Assembly: GCF_004210375.1 (NCBI RefSeq)
Contig: NC_134829.1
Coordinates: 27,668,034 to 27,732,033, forward strand
Reading direction: 5' to 3'
Length of the DNA stretch: 64,000 nucleotides
Origin: Tachypleus tridentatus
Taxonomy: Eukaryota; Arthropoda; Merostomata; Xiphosura; Limulidae
The notes beneath the pieces were generated by a model that was not told the DNA's origin, searched no databases, and worked only from the letters and a program-made list of their open reading frames with translations. Positions within the stretch are counted from its first letter, which is position 1, and every line of letters begins with the position of its first letter. This document shows, piece by piece, positions 11,801 to 25,400 of this stretch. The translations under genes and the position numbers were made by a program.

Positions 11801-13315
11801 TGTACCAGTGTTTTGTACAGGCATTTTAAACTAATGACATCCATTTTTTTTATGGATACTATCTACAGATCATTTTAATTTATAATTTTGTTTTACATAT
11901 TTGTAGCCAACATGTGAAGTTTTAAAGAGTTCTTACTACCAAAGGCAAATATACCCAAACATTTATCATTCATACTTAAAACCTGTTCACAAAATCAAGT
12001 GATATTTAAAGATATGATGTCAATAAGTCACTCACTGATACTAGTATTTCCACAAAAAGCACAATACTAACTATAGACAATCTCACATGTATAAAGTTTT
12101 AACTCAGTAAGATTTAACCATGAACCTATAAAATACATCCTGTCTTCTAAAAAAATATATTGATGCAGTAACTGATTTACACATCAAATACATAAAAGTA
12201 TTCTAAAAATTAGAATACTATTCAGAGCTGGCTTATAAATAAAACCTTTGACCTTTTCATATTCTCAATATGTGTAAAGAATATTGAATGAAATTTTGTT
12301 CCATAAGGCTGCCAAAAAACAATACCAAATCATTTATCTACTAACTGGTATTTAAAAAAATAGCCTTGTGCTGATGAATATTATATCAAAAATGTATTTC
12401 ATAGAAAATATAGTGAATAACATATAAATAAGCCTTTTTAACTTGGTTATATAAATAACACTTATTTCTAATGAAATATTTATGAGTGCATTTTTTATAT
12501 GTGAAAATAGAAAATGCAGTATATACAAATTTTTCAATGATTTCTTCTCAGCATATATGTATAATACAAGAAAATAAAACTTTGGTAATAAGCACTTCAG
12601 AAATAAAATTTTATTTAGTTTAACACTCAAAATTTCAAGGTTGTCTCTACTTTCCCTATACGGATAAGAAAGCATGAAAAATAATTTTAATTTATAAAAA
12701 ATCATTTGACATAAAAATTATTAACTACCTTAACTATCTTTCCTTGTAAATATTTTTATTCCATTATTAGAATTCTGGGTGTTGGAACAAAAAAATTTCT
12801 CTTGATGTTTCGATCATAATTTTAAACCAAGTAAGTATTCAAAAAACTATGTGGTTTACTAAATATAAACTGTAGCTCATCCTGATAACATTAACCTTAT
12901 AAATACCAAAATCTATGTAGTTTCTGGCATATTTTCTTCCCTTTTGTTGCATAGTAATATTTAAATGTTATAATAACTTTACGCTCAATCACTTATCATT
13001 ACAGCACTTGACACAAGAGCTATAGATCAATATTATTATTACACTCCAATCATAGCACTGTTAGTACATCATCATTCTGAGGAAGTAAAACTTTTCATAG
13101 CTCTCTTGAAATTTGAAAAGATATAAACTCGAAAAATTTAAAACTTTTGAAAAAGTTTACAAATAAAACAATCTGAAGCCCATGTTTGCCTCAATTTTAA
13201 TCCAATCAGATAATTATCTTGAAAGTGCTTAGTCTTGTCATTTCATTGCATATTTTAAATACAGAAATATACACAAACTCATGCTCAAAGAATTTCTTCA
13301 ATAAGCTGTCATAGA

Positions 13316-13419
13316 TTAAGTCAAAGTCTGATGAAAGAAGTGATAAACCTTCTGAGCACTAACTTTTCCAACTATAATCTCTAGTTCCTGCTCACTAGCT
13401 TGACCAACATTCTGAAGAG
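13316..13419 (-). CDS. FAAP24: FAAP24 exon 5: end of (HhH)2 domain and stop
   Basis: Acceptor tataatttcag, then SLQNVGQASEQELEIIVGKV, SAQKVYHFFHQTLT and TAA. It aligns end to end with the human C-terminus (SIQQLSNASIGELEQVVG...). Confidence 0.92.
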
Positions 13420-16400
13420 CTGAAATTATACAGGAAAAGTTATTAAAACAAGATAATGGTCAGTAAATAAAACTACAAACTTCATACATGAGATAGTCAT
13501 GAACTTTCACATTCAACAGGTGAAAAAATATGTATGTTTGATGTGTGATGATGCAGATGCTTGGTGAGCTGAATCTGACCTATTGCTTGACATTAATTTT
13601 CTTTACAACAAATATTGCACACTCTAAGATGGCCATTTTGCAGTATCATAGATGTTAAATGGTAAGTTGATTGTAGGTGAAAATGGGGTTTTACATGGTC
13701 ATGAATACATGGAAGACAAGGTAAGCCAATGAAACAAGTTAATGTGTGTTGCATATTTCTACACTGAATGTTAAATATGTCCTCCTTTAATCACAGCTAT
13801 AGCATCCAGTAGAGAAATAATGCTGAAAACAGACACACATGTTCTACAGAATGCATAACTTTATGCTGGATCACTTCTTTTAGTGTGGGTTGTGACTGAC
13901 CTAGTAAAGTGTGGTCTTGATTTGACCCTTGACCAGTAATTACTTAAACTGAGACCTGTCTTCTTTTGTGAAGCCATACAGATAGTGCTTGTAGCCAGCA
14001 TCCATATACTTTCAGTCAGTTTTAACAATTCTAATTTGATTAATTGTGCAAATTATGGCTATAATTTTGCTCCTGGTGGCAGTATTTATTAATTTCTTTT
14101 TTTAATGGCTCATCTTCACTCACATTTTCTAATCCACATTCTAGGGCTCACATTGACCAACTAGTCAAGTAAACACAACTACTGATTCATATTTCAAGTC
14201 TCATACTGATCAACTTATTCAATAAACATCACTTGGCCCATGGTAGGAAGGAGATCCTCTACCATCCACCTTGGAGCCAGGAACCAGAAGGAAAGGAGCA
14301 AATCCATTCTAAGAATGCAAGCCTTAACATGTGCATATCAATATGACCAACACCTATCATTCCAGGAACTAGTATCTGAATGATGGTAAGAAGGTGGAAT
14401 TCAAAGTGGAGGTTCAACCTAATTCAAAACCATAGTATTCCATCCCAGTGGATAGGGACTGATAAGTGGTAAGGGCTCCCATACTCAACTGAAGGAAGGG
14501 GAGATAAAAAATATTTTGAAAATCCATAGGAATACAGCACCAGAGAAAGTGCAGTGGGTGACTGCAAAACCCTATTTTCAAAAACATGCTGATCCTGATT
14601 TATTCAATTAAAAGAATGGCAGGGATGGGTGGCAATCCCCTTTTATTTTATTCATGCTAGTTCATAAGTGTACAGATCATGAACAGACATACTTATGATG
14701 AAAAAAAACCACCAGAAAGAACAAATGAGCATATATAACCTTTAAGGGCTGGGCAGGCACCACTTGCCACAGAGAGGAATCCAATATAGAAAATGTTGTA
14801 ACCCTGTAAGAGAAATATAGAAATACAATATATTTACACATTCACATTTGCACCAACATCTGGAGTGTGGCAACAGACAGTGTATAATATGTACATGAGA
14901 AAGACATAGCCACATGATACTGTTAATGGGAGATGAATCTGGTCAGTGTGATCCACATGTCAGACTGGATGATGCCTATCAAAAGATAACAGAGATGAAA
15001 AACTAGGGAAAAAGGTTAAGTGCTTTACCTGATAAGATGAAACTTGGAAGATAAAAGCACTGGAAGCCATGCAGGCAAATATAACATTTGCAAATTTGTA
15101 TAGAACAAAGTCTATCTGGATCTGAATGGCAAAACAAATGGGAAATGGAATGTAGGGAGAGTGGTTTAAAAGAGACATTGCCTTCATGACCCATCAATGT
15201 CCTTGGCAGAGAAATGTGATCTACATACAGGAAAACATAAGGGTGTTGGTAAAGCATATGTGATGTATGATGGCAAAATATCTAACCTATGATGACCACA
15301 GTGGAAAAAGGAGTAGGGAATACATTTTGAGGGATAAATGGTAAAAGGGAACCTTTTATTCTCTTGAAGAAGAACAGTAAACTATTTGGAAGTGTTCAGG
15401 TTTTAAGTTTCATTTGAAAACCACTACAAATTTTATACGTGATCCTGTGTGCCAACTTCTTAATCCAACCCACTAACTGCAGACCCTAGTTTACTAAAAG
15501 TAAGCTACCTCTTCTTTCACTTTGCACTGCCATTTCTGGAAATTCAATTCTTCTACAAACACCTTTTTTACATTTATAAACAACATATTTTAATTAATTA
15601 GTGGAGCCACCTTACATTGTAACTTTACTCTAACAATCTGTAAGATACTTAATTCTTCATGTTGGAACTAACAATCTAAAACAACATGAAAATAATGATG
15701 GCTTATGACCATTTTAATGATGTACATACAAACCTTACTAGTACATATCTTGAATCATTGTACTGACCTCTGTATTTGCTTCTCTATCATAATGATGTCA
15801 ACAGACACTGATTTACTTCTAAGACAACAGACCTGTACAACTGACTCTCTAAACTAGAAAATGGACAAAATTAATGCCCATGTACATGATCTCTACCAAT
15901 ATATTACTCTTCTCAATATAAAATCAATATACAAAGAGGGGCCAAACATTTTTCTATGAATTATGAATGAAAATTACTAATAATAAGTGTTAATATACTA
16001 TGGTATTAATAAACAAACATTACGAGTCAAGGTTTATGCCCTGCCAGCACAATGAGCCATCATCCTCTGGCAGTATTAAAGGTGGCCCATAAGTTTAAAC
16101 ATCTGGTTCTACTTCACACAAATTACAAAATAATTCATTTTAAACCCAGGTTTGTCAGTCACAAGCTGACCACACAAGCCACCAACTTAAGGAATTTATG
16201 TGTGAAGTATAGAATTCCCAAAGAAACAGTTGTAATGTAAATACAAAATAATCTGTATTCCTCTACATCAAAGTTCCCATAGTTATGTTGAAATAATCTA
16301 CTACCAAAACTATAAAACTTTTTGTTTTGGATATCACATGTATGTCAATCAAACCTTCAACTATGTTCATTGATATGACTGCAACATTAAACAAATTATC

Positions 16401-19400
16401 TATCAAAATAATACACAGTTATTATACAACTGTGGTAGCAAATCTTCCATTATTTCTCTTAGAAATTCAATGATACATTTTGTTAGTCTTATTTAACCTT
16501 CAATATAATTAACGTTTTTCATGCTTTGTTTTCTATATTACATCTGTCGTGAAATGGATGTATTTCAATTATAGAATGTCATTTTAACAGTAATCATATT
16601 AATTCTTAAACCAAAAGTGAACTATTTTCAAGACTGTTGTCTGTTCTCCAGTAAAGTTTTTGCATAATTATTCAAGAATAACCTTAGATTATGTCAAAAT
16701 TATAGAATGTATTCAGTTTTGTTAACTAGTTCATTTCAATTCAATACAGATTTTTGACTGTATCACACCTAAGCTAGAGTTGTAGTTCTCAGTTGAGATT
16801 ATTAATAATTGATCATACATTAATATTTCATAATCTTATTTAACATTTATAATACATATCAGAATGCCATCGTTCATACCACTTTTATCACAGACTATTG
16901 TAGAACATATTCTAATTCCTTCAACTGATACCCTGTTTGTGGTTTTAATATTCATTCATTGATCACTGTCAAATGACAGAGGAGAGGTTTAGCAACCATT
17001 TAGATGTTTTTAAAGCCAATTTACAACTAGTTGAACTACTGAGAATGTGGCTGCCTCAAAATAAATCATGCAAACTTAGTGTGTAATAGTACTGTACACG
17101 TTTTCCATTTATTGTGTGGTGTACAACAATTAATACATTGTTGATGGGATATTTATATATTCTCAACTTCAATTTCACATACACACATTTCCACAGTCAG
17201 GAACTACAACTCATCTGGGCATGTAAGTAGGAAATGATCAGGCACAAATGAGGTAATAATGCATTCTAACCCAGGATCCCAATAACACGATGGTCAAGTT
17301 GTAAGTGAAGAGGATAAATAAGCATGTCAAAGTTGAAAAATATAAGGCATTCAGAGTTATACCATGTTCTGCTGCATAGCAGTGGATAACATCATATACA
17401 AGGTGACTGGAGAAAGGTAACTAAGGAGAGTAGTAAGGGTCAGCTGAGTCAGGGCCATTGCACATTGGAAAAACCTCAAAGAAAATAATAGAATCAGACC
17501 ACATTAATGGAAAAAAAATGACAAGAAACCAAAAGAGGACAAAGCTTAATGCGCACCACCTCCCGAAATACAAATATGTCCAGAAAATGGTCAGCATGGA
17601 CCGATATCTGGAAAAAGGAAAACTAAGTACATACTTAGGGGAAGAGCTAAATGTGGGAAGGAAAAAGAAGAATAATGTGAAACCAAGAATATATATAAAA
17701 AATAGAACACACTTGTAAAGACACCATATCCAGGAAGTTTGATAGAACACACTTGTGACACCATATCCAGGAAGTTTGATAGAACACACTTGTAAGGACA
17801 CCATATCCACGAAGTTTGAAGATGAACTGGAAACATTCACAAGAAGAAATTCAGGATTGCAGAGCCAAGGAATATGGTGAAAAAAAAATTAACTAAGTCA
17901 TCTTAATCTTACCCACATTCAGCAGACAAATAATTGTCATTTCTGGGCTTGAAAGAAAGCAGTCAACTGCATGATAGACTCCAACTACCATTAAAAACTA
18001 CAAATTCTTCAGCCAAAAATGTAGGGTCTGTAGCCTGAGACACAGCAGGTTAAACTGCTGTAATATTTGTCACTATAGACATAGTAATAGTGATATGAAA
18101 ATCAAATTCATGTTCAACTGTAGCGAAGATCAAAAGGAATAAACTACATTTAGTTGTACACGACTGTAGAAATAAAGCAAAAAGCAACAAAGTTGTTCAA
18201 TAAACAGTGCAAAATATATTAAACTAAAATTAAAGTAAAAACACAAGCAAAAATTTATCATCTATTTACACTTCTGTGCCAAATCAAGGAGCAAAAATTG
18301 GGTTAACCCATGTAGAGGGAGCCAGCTGCACTGGGAGAGTGTTACTCTCCTGTTGGTAAAGGATTTCCACATACTTAGTTGCCTATGAAGATACAGTAGA
18401 ACCATACTGAATATGAAATAGAAGAAAGTTTCAAGGACAAGAGAAAAAATTTTTACATATAACAGAGGGCAGCACTAAACAAGAAATTATGTCAGCACAT
18501 ACAAAGTATTGTATTGAAACAAACAATGCTACTGATTCATATACTAGGTCTCACTCTAACTAACTAGTTCAATAAACAATAGTACTGATTTATGTGCTAC
18601 ATCTCACACTAACCTGCTAGTCTAATAATCATTAATGCTGATTCGTAAAATTTGTTTTAATGTTTTATTCTATATAAACTCTGCAGTATGTTTTAGAGCT
18701 TATAATACCAAATTTCTAGTTTCAATCACTGAGATGGGCAAAGTGCAAATAGCTTTCTGAGCTTTAAAATCAAAGTTAAAACATTTTAAAATAAAGGTCG
18801 AATTACATAAAAAATACTTTTCATCTATTTTTGCCATATTTCATATTTTCAACAAACAAATAACACAAATAGATAACAGGGCATATATCTATTTGCAAGT
18901 TTGTAGACACATACATTCTATTTGAATATTGTGCACTGCACTTTCATTCACTATACATTTTGTAGTTACGACCTACATGTAGAAATTTTCTAATAAAGCA
19001 TGGCAAACTGCCAGCAATTACGCTAAACTGTTGTCCCCTTCAGTTTCTGCAACTGAAGATATTTTTCCAACTGTTTTTCTGAAGTTGTTTTTATACCACT
19101 ACACCTAAAACACTTTTTTGTAATTCCTTTTCTTACATGGACGGGATGACAAAACAGCCAAGTCTTGTTTAAAGATGGCTAAAAAATAACTTAAAATAAC
19201 TTCAAACAACATGCAGGGAAAAGTGATACATGGAATTAAAATATAAAATACACACTTCCAAACTACAAATAAATATTATTTGAATATCTGCAACACAAAG
19301 ATGTCTGTATATCCTGTGGACAGATTTCTTTAACTCTGAAAAATAAAGGTTCAGCATGTCAAAATACAGGCTTTTCACAAGATATCTGAGGAAGTAAATA

Positions 19401-22400
19401 TTTTAAAAGTTGAACTACTTGAATGCTTTTCAGATATCATATGTTCTCAAAATGATCTTAGCTTTAGAATCGAAATCATTCTTTAGCAAATTTCCAGGAA
19501 ATAACAATACAAGATACGTAAATTTAGACATCCAACCAAGGAAAATGCAAACCTGCCAATACTGTCCAGCTGATACTTTGGAGATTAAAAGAGATATAAC
19601 CCAAGTACAAGTTAACCCATTCACTACAACTTGCTTACATTGTAAGTAGGTATGTAACTCTTATGAAAGTTCTTTATAACACTCTCATAAAAGTTCTCTA
19701 TAAAAATGGTACAAGTTGATAAAATAGATTTAAATGTGTTTTGAATGATTCTAAAATTATTATGTAGTTTTAGAAAAATAAAACATTTAACTTTTCTACT
19801 GTTTATAATAAAATATTTGTTATTTGATGTAGTTATTTGCACTCACTCTGAATAGTTCACACAGTATGATTTTCACTGTGACAATAAAAATGCTATTTAT
19901 TATCTTATAGTTTTCAAATTTCATTTATATAATCTCTAGAACCTCCTAAATAAATATCAAATGTTTTTAATGTAAATGTTCATATTACTTTATTTTCCAT
20001 TTTCTGTATTATATCATTAACTCTAGATATTATCATCAACATCAGTGGAGTGAAATGATTAAATTTAAGAAATTAAAATATTTACATACCTTTTACACAT
20101 TCCCAAATATTTTAATATTTTTCTCATATACAAAATTTCATATTTCTATCTTTTCACTTATAGTTTATTTTTAATTTTCATTTCCAACTCTGTCTTTTAT
20201 TCTTGATGCAGGTATGCTAACCTGTTTTTGTCAATGTGACCCTACAGTGTTATATATTCATTACAGGGTAAAGGTTATCCACAAATTCTTTCACTGACAT
20301 TTGCACACGTGAATGATGCCATCTTGCTTAAACACTTCCAGAAGTCACACTACATCAAGTTAAATGTATGCCATCATAAAATTTTCAAATATGCATTTGT
20401 AAACACAAATAATACACAACTAATTTAAGTATACATGTGAAACATAAACGAATCTAACTGTTTAACAAACTAATACATAGAAGTCAATAAACACTTGCAA
20501 AACACTAGGTATACTTGAAGAGAACAATGGACTAATCTTCTTTTCTATCTTATGCCACAAATCTACATACTACTAGAGGCTTTTTTTCAGGCAATTAACT
20601 GACGTCTATCTTGCAGAGAAGCCAGTAATATATGATGATCTGAAACAGAATCATATGAATTTAACTCAAAAATTTAAAGTGGAAAAAGAGAAATGGACTT
20701 AACACTTACTCATCATGTGACATTCTACTGCTTACTTACAATGGAATTTCTGTACTAGGGCTTGAGCTTTAACATCTCCTAAGGATGGTATACAAGTTAA
20801 AGTCTTCACCAACAGGACTTCCATAGGGGGAATTTGTTTCTTGAGTCGAAATGGATTACAGCTCTCTTTGTTCTCTGCATGAACCTTAAGTTGGAGTAGG
20901 AATGAAATGAGTTAAGATAGTTGATATTTTATAGTACTGATACTAATTTATTTTATTTAAGGAACTCATAACCATAGATCTCCAAATGATGTAGTCACTT
21001 GAAAAGATATTAGACACAACAATTTAAACGAAACATGGCACTTACAAATCTTTAAACCAAAGAAACACTTATATGTGGATATAGCAAACTTTTAGCTGGG
21101 TGTGTAACTTAAGAAGGTAAGTTTCATCATACTACAGTGTTACATCTCAAATACATGATACATTAGTGGTGTGAGAACTTCACTGATTCTACCATAAAGC
21201 AGTTGTTTTTCACCTCAACCAACTGTTTGGTTTACGTTTTGATATACAGTCAACAAGTTACAACACACAAACAAAGAAACAATCTTTAATATCTTCTTAA
21301 TTAGAAATGAAACACGCTGGGGAACTTCTCCCCCAGTGAAACTTTCTAGTGGAAGTTCCTTCTTCACTCACTTGTATAGATTATATATGTTGTTAAATTA
21401 AGCACACTTCTCTGTTACACACCCCTGCATCTCACTAGTGAGTGGGATGTCAATACAGTAGAGAAACTAGACCAATAAAAATCCCACTATCATTGCAGTG
21501 GAGTCTGAATCCCACCAAGCAGAAAGCCAATCTAATTAAGAGAATGCTCCTAATTTAGGAAACTTTTTAAAAATATTAATAAAAAACTATCCATATAGGA
21601 CTATTTAATTAGTCACAACATTGCTACCAATAAGTGACAACCAGCTGATTATGCCTAACCAAACATCATATAATTTGCTCCTGAAGAAGAGAGGTTCTCC
21701 TTTCAAAAGTGACTGGGTTATAAGTTTTTAATCACTTCTATCAAGACGTATTGAATCTATGTGTTTTTCTAACATTATGAACAACCATCAAACATGATTA
21801 TATAATCTATTTCCTATGAAACAAAACCCTAAATCTTGAAAAAGATTAACTTCTTTTGGGCAGACAATGGATTGAATCATAATCATGTTTCATCACATTT
21901 TCTACTCTAACACAGTGCCACATACCTGTTTATCAAAATAAAAATATAATAACATTGAAGTATGCTCAAAAAAAGAATTACGTACTCAATACATATATAA
22001 CTTTGAAATTTCCTACACACAATAAGCAGAAAACATTTTTATGCAGTTTGTTCCAAGAATCTTAGTTATAAGTATACCGAAAGGGTTCTTTTTCCACTCC
22101 AGATTTCTCCTACTAAAGCAGGTTTAAAAACAAGAAATAGTACTGATAGATATAAAGAATGACAGAATTGTACAATATGCATATTAAAATGTAATGATCA
22201 ACATTACATTAAATAATGCATAATAACAATCATTTCATATAAATACTTTGAAGTTTTCATCAATAAATTAAAATATCTTGTTAAATATATGACTGTCTTT
22301 TGTATAATACAAGTGTTAAATTTAAGATATTTTTAAAATCAATAGTTTATTCCAGATTTGTTTAGATAACTGTGCAAACTGTACATTGTGTCATTCAACT

Positions 22401-25400
22401 ATCATAAATTGGTAACTGTTGTATTATTGCATCATGTCACTAGAACCTTCCAAGAATTTCTTGAGTATTATAACATCATAATATTTTTTTAGTGTTTGGA
22501 GAGTTCTACATCTCAGTCAGTTATTTATAAATACATGTCAAAATATAGTTCAGATTAGAGGAAGTTAAGTTAGTGAAGAATATAATCAAACAGATCAGAC
22601 TGCATGTTTGTGAAATGTTTGTAAATAGTGTAAAGTGGTGATTTTTAAAGTGAAGTTATCACAGATTGTATTCTAATAACATAGTAGAGAAGAATAATTT
22701 GTCATGTGAAAGTGTGTTCTAAATTAACTGATCCAGCCTGTGTATACTTTGGTGAAAAAAAGAATTATTTAAACTCTGAATATAACCATGATAATCAACA
22801 GTGTAAAAAACATTTATATATATATTTGATTTGTTCTTGAAATTTATCAGCAACAAATCACAGTCACCTACTGCAAAGAATCCAGCATTATATAAAACGT
22901 ATTCTTATTTATGACTAAAAGGTTCCAGATCTTCAGTAGTACAACATGGAACCGTGAAATGTGTATTTTTCTAAGAGTCAGCCCTTGTCCCTCACCATCT
23001 GTATCAAAAGTTGTCCAGCTTCAGATAAGTTTGCAACTGGTATGAGACTTAGCCCTAATTCTAGCACAGTGAATTTTTGTAGAGAATAAAACTGCTGAGT
23101 GGTGTACTGTGTTTTTTCTAGGATCACAACACCTCGCATGCAGTCAGCCTGCAGAAAAAAACAAACATGAAAAACTAATGAAACACACATTTTAAGAAAA
23201 TGAAAAAATCAAATAACTTGGAATACAAAAAAAACCTTGTGGATGCTTATTTAACATGAAATTAAACACAATGATAACAAATAACAAAACAGATCAGCAC
23301 CTTGAAAAAATAGGAAAGTAGAAAAGCAAAATTATATATACAAAAATTAAAATGTTTTAGCTCAAAACAGCATAGTACGAGAACAAAATTATTTGGTATT
23401 ATTAATAAATATACCAGAAAAGAGTAATACATGAATAGTTTTTAACATCACATTTTATTTTAAGCATGTATAGAACAATAACAACAAAAAATTAGTAATA
23501 AATATAAAAGTCATTTTCTGTTTTGTATTTTCATGAGGGCATTCATATGAAATTTTTAATCCCAAAATTTTGATTTTTTTTAATGTCTATTAGTGATGAG
23601 AGTTAACTCTATCTTACTACAGTACTTAACTTCTAGAGATTATTATACCAGCTACTTTGACCCAAATGACTGCTTGATTTCACATGGTCAGTATAACATC
23701 CTCATGTAGGGCATCATATATATGCAAAGTGTATTAAGTTCCTACAGCAAACTTGGTTACAGATGGATCCTTAATTCAGCACAATAGATTCCACTCAGTA
23801 GAATATGTAAAATAAGTAAAATAATCAGCTAATCTACATTAGTGTTTACAGTAGTTACTATTTTCAGTTATCCAAACAACTGAAGTCTTGTGTGATAATA
23901 CTTGATTAATGAGTATGATGATTAAATCATTATTAAATACTACTAATTGTCCAAGTCTGTTTTGATATGAAACATGTCTTCAATGTGAAACTGAAAATAA
24001 GCTGTCTTAACCACAAAATTTCAAAATTATTATGCTAATTACTAAAAAAATTGATTGCCCGAGGTTAAATTATAAGAAACACAAGTTAGAAGAATATCTT
24101 GAATGAAGTCAAATAAAGAAACACCTAAATATAACTGGGTAACAAATAAAACTGTATTCTAAAGATGGCTGGTATGGGTATTAAAAACTTTAATTAGATT
24201 AAAGAATACAACACTGTTCCAACCTTTCTAGATCATCTTCAGTTTAATAAAGACTTGAAACTAATTTGAGCAGACCTTTGCCTCCAAACTGTCAAACCCA
24301 AATTATTATTGGAAATACATATGCAGTTTCAGAAAGTGTTAAAATTCCAAAACATGTTTACCATCTGCTGACAATATAACTAGAATCCCACACTGAGAAG
24401 GTGGAGAGTTTGGTGTGGGCACGATCCACAAAGACACTGTCATCAGAGAACAGTGGTGTACCAAGATAAAAGAGGTACAAAAGCAGGGAAAGCACACTAC
24501 ATTCAAAATAGGTATTTTCTTTACATGGAACTCAGTTCCTGTATCAAGGGTAAAACAGTACAGGAGTAATCATCATGAGCAAGTCCCAACCAGATAGCCG
24601 AGGTTCCATAACTTGGGGTTCGAATTAAAGAGTCTTTGTTTCTATATCCCACATTGGTTGCTAAGGCTATTGGACTGCAATGTTACAAATATATACATAA
24701 ATTTGATTTGGATCCAAACCCGTAGCCATAGTGTGATGCATTTTGCACATGGGATTATGACAAGAAAGTAAGCAACACCAAAGTGGACAAACTTTCTCCT
24801 CCACCCAAAGAAATCTAAAAGGCATAATCCCAGGCTCGGAATGACGAGATGGTATATGTTATACTCAACCAAGGAAACAGAACTCATCTGGTCTGGAAGT
24901 ATGAACTTTCATCCTCACTCCTCAACCAAGTGGGCAAGGAGCATTCCACTTGCATCTGAAATTATGGAGAAGTCATGGGACCTGTGTTCAATCAAAGACC
25001 TAGGATGGGACCATTTCATGCTCAGGATTATGAAAAGATAGTGGACTACCTTCCATAAAAAAATACAAAATCAACACCAATCAAAGAGAAAAGCCATGTG
25101 CACCCCAACTAGATAGCACAGTGTCAAATATGAACCAAAATTATGAGAAGAATCCCATGGAGGCTGGTACCACTTTAACTAAAATCTGGAAAAAATATCA
25201 GGGGTCTAAACAGGAGAGCCCTCAACTTTGTCCTCTTCTCCAAGGTTGGATGAACACATTCTAACACTCTAGAGGAAAAGTTGCTATCTACCATCCCACT
25301 GACTAAAAGCTGTGTATGGTAAGGACCCCTAGCACCACTAATAGAATCTGCAGGGTAATTTGCACTGAGGAGTCCTAAGGAACAGTACAATAGGTAAAAC

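Larger units (their letters stand above)
7511..13315. other. Intergenic region between convergent RhoGEF and FAAP24
   Basis: No host exon was recognised. The stretch holds a LINE RT remnant (8455-9190), SINE pieces (9321-9406, 9877-10027, 10327-10530) and a possible transposase remnant (about 11060-11800). The rest is plain AT-rich DNA, including the FAAP24 3' UTR and polyA site, which cannot be placed reliably. Confidence 0.6.

Noticed and set aside
12352-12705. 117-codon open frame on the - strand
   Set aside because: Lys/Ile/Phe/Tyr-rich product from very AT-rich DNA, in the FAAP24 3' flank. No motif or splice context.
17421-17840. 139-codon open frame with internal peptide repeats on the - strand
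   Set aside because: The repeats are the three-unit DNA minisatellite read in two frames, and the rest is pyrimidine-biased low-complexity sequence.
24583-24650. tRNA-like sequence (gatagccgaggttcc ... ggggttcgaatt)
   Set aside because: A GGTTCGAAT-like B box is present, but no cloverleaf with acceptor, D and anticodon stems could be built. More likely part of a decayed repeat.
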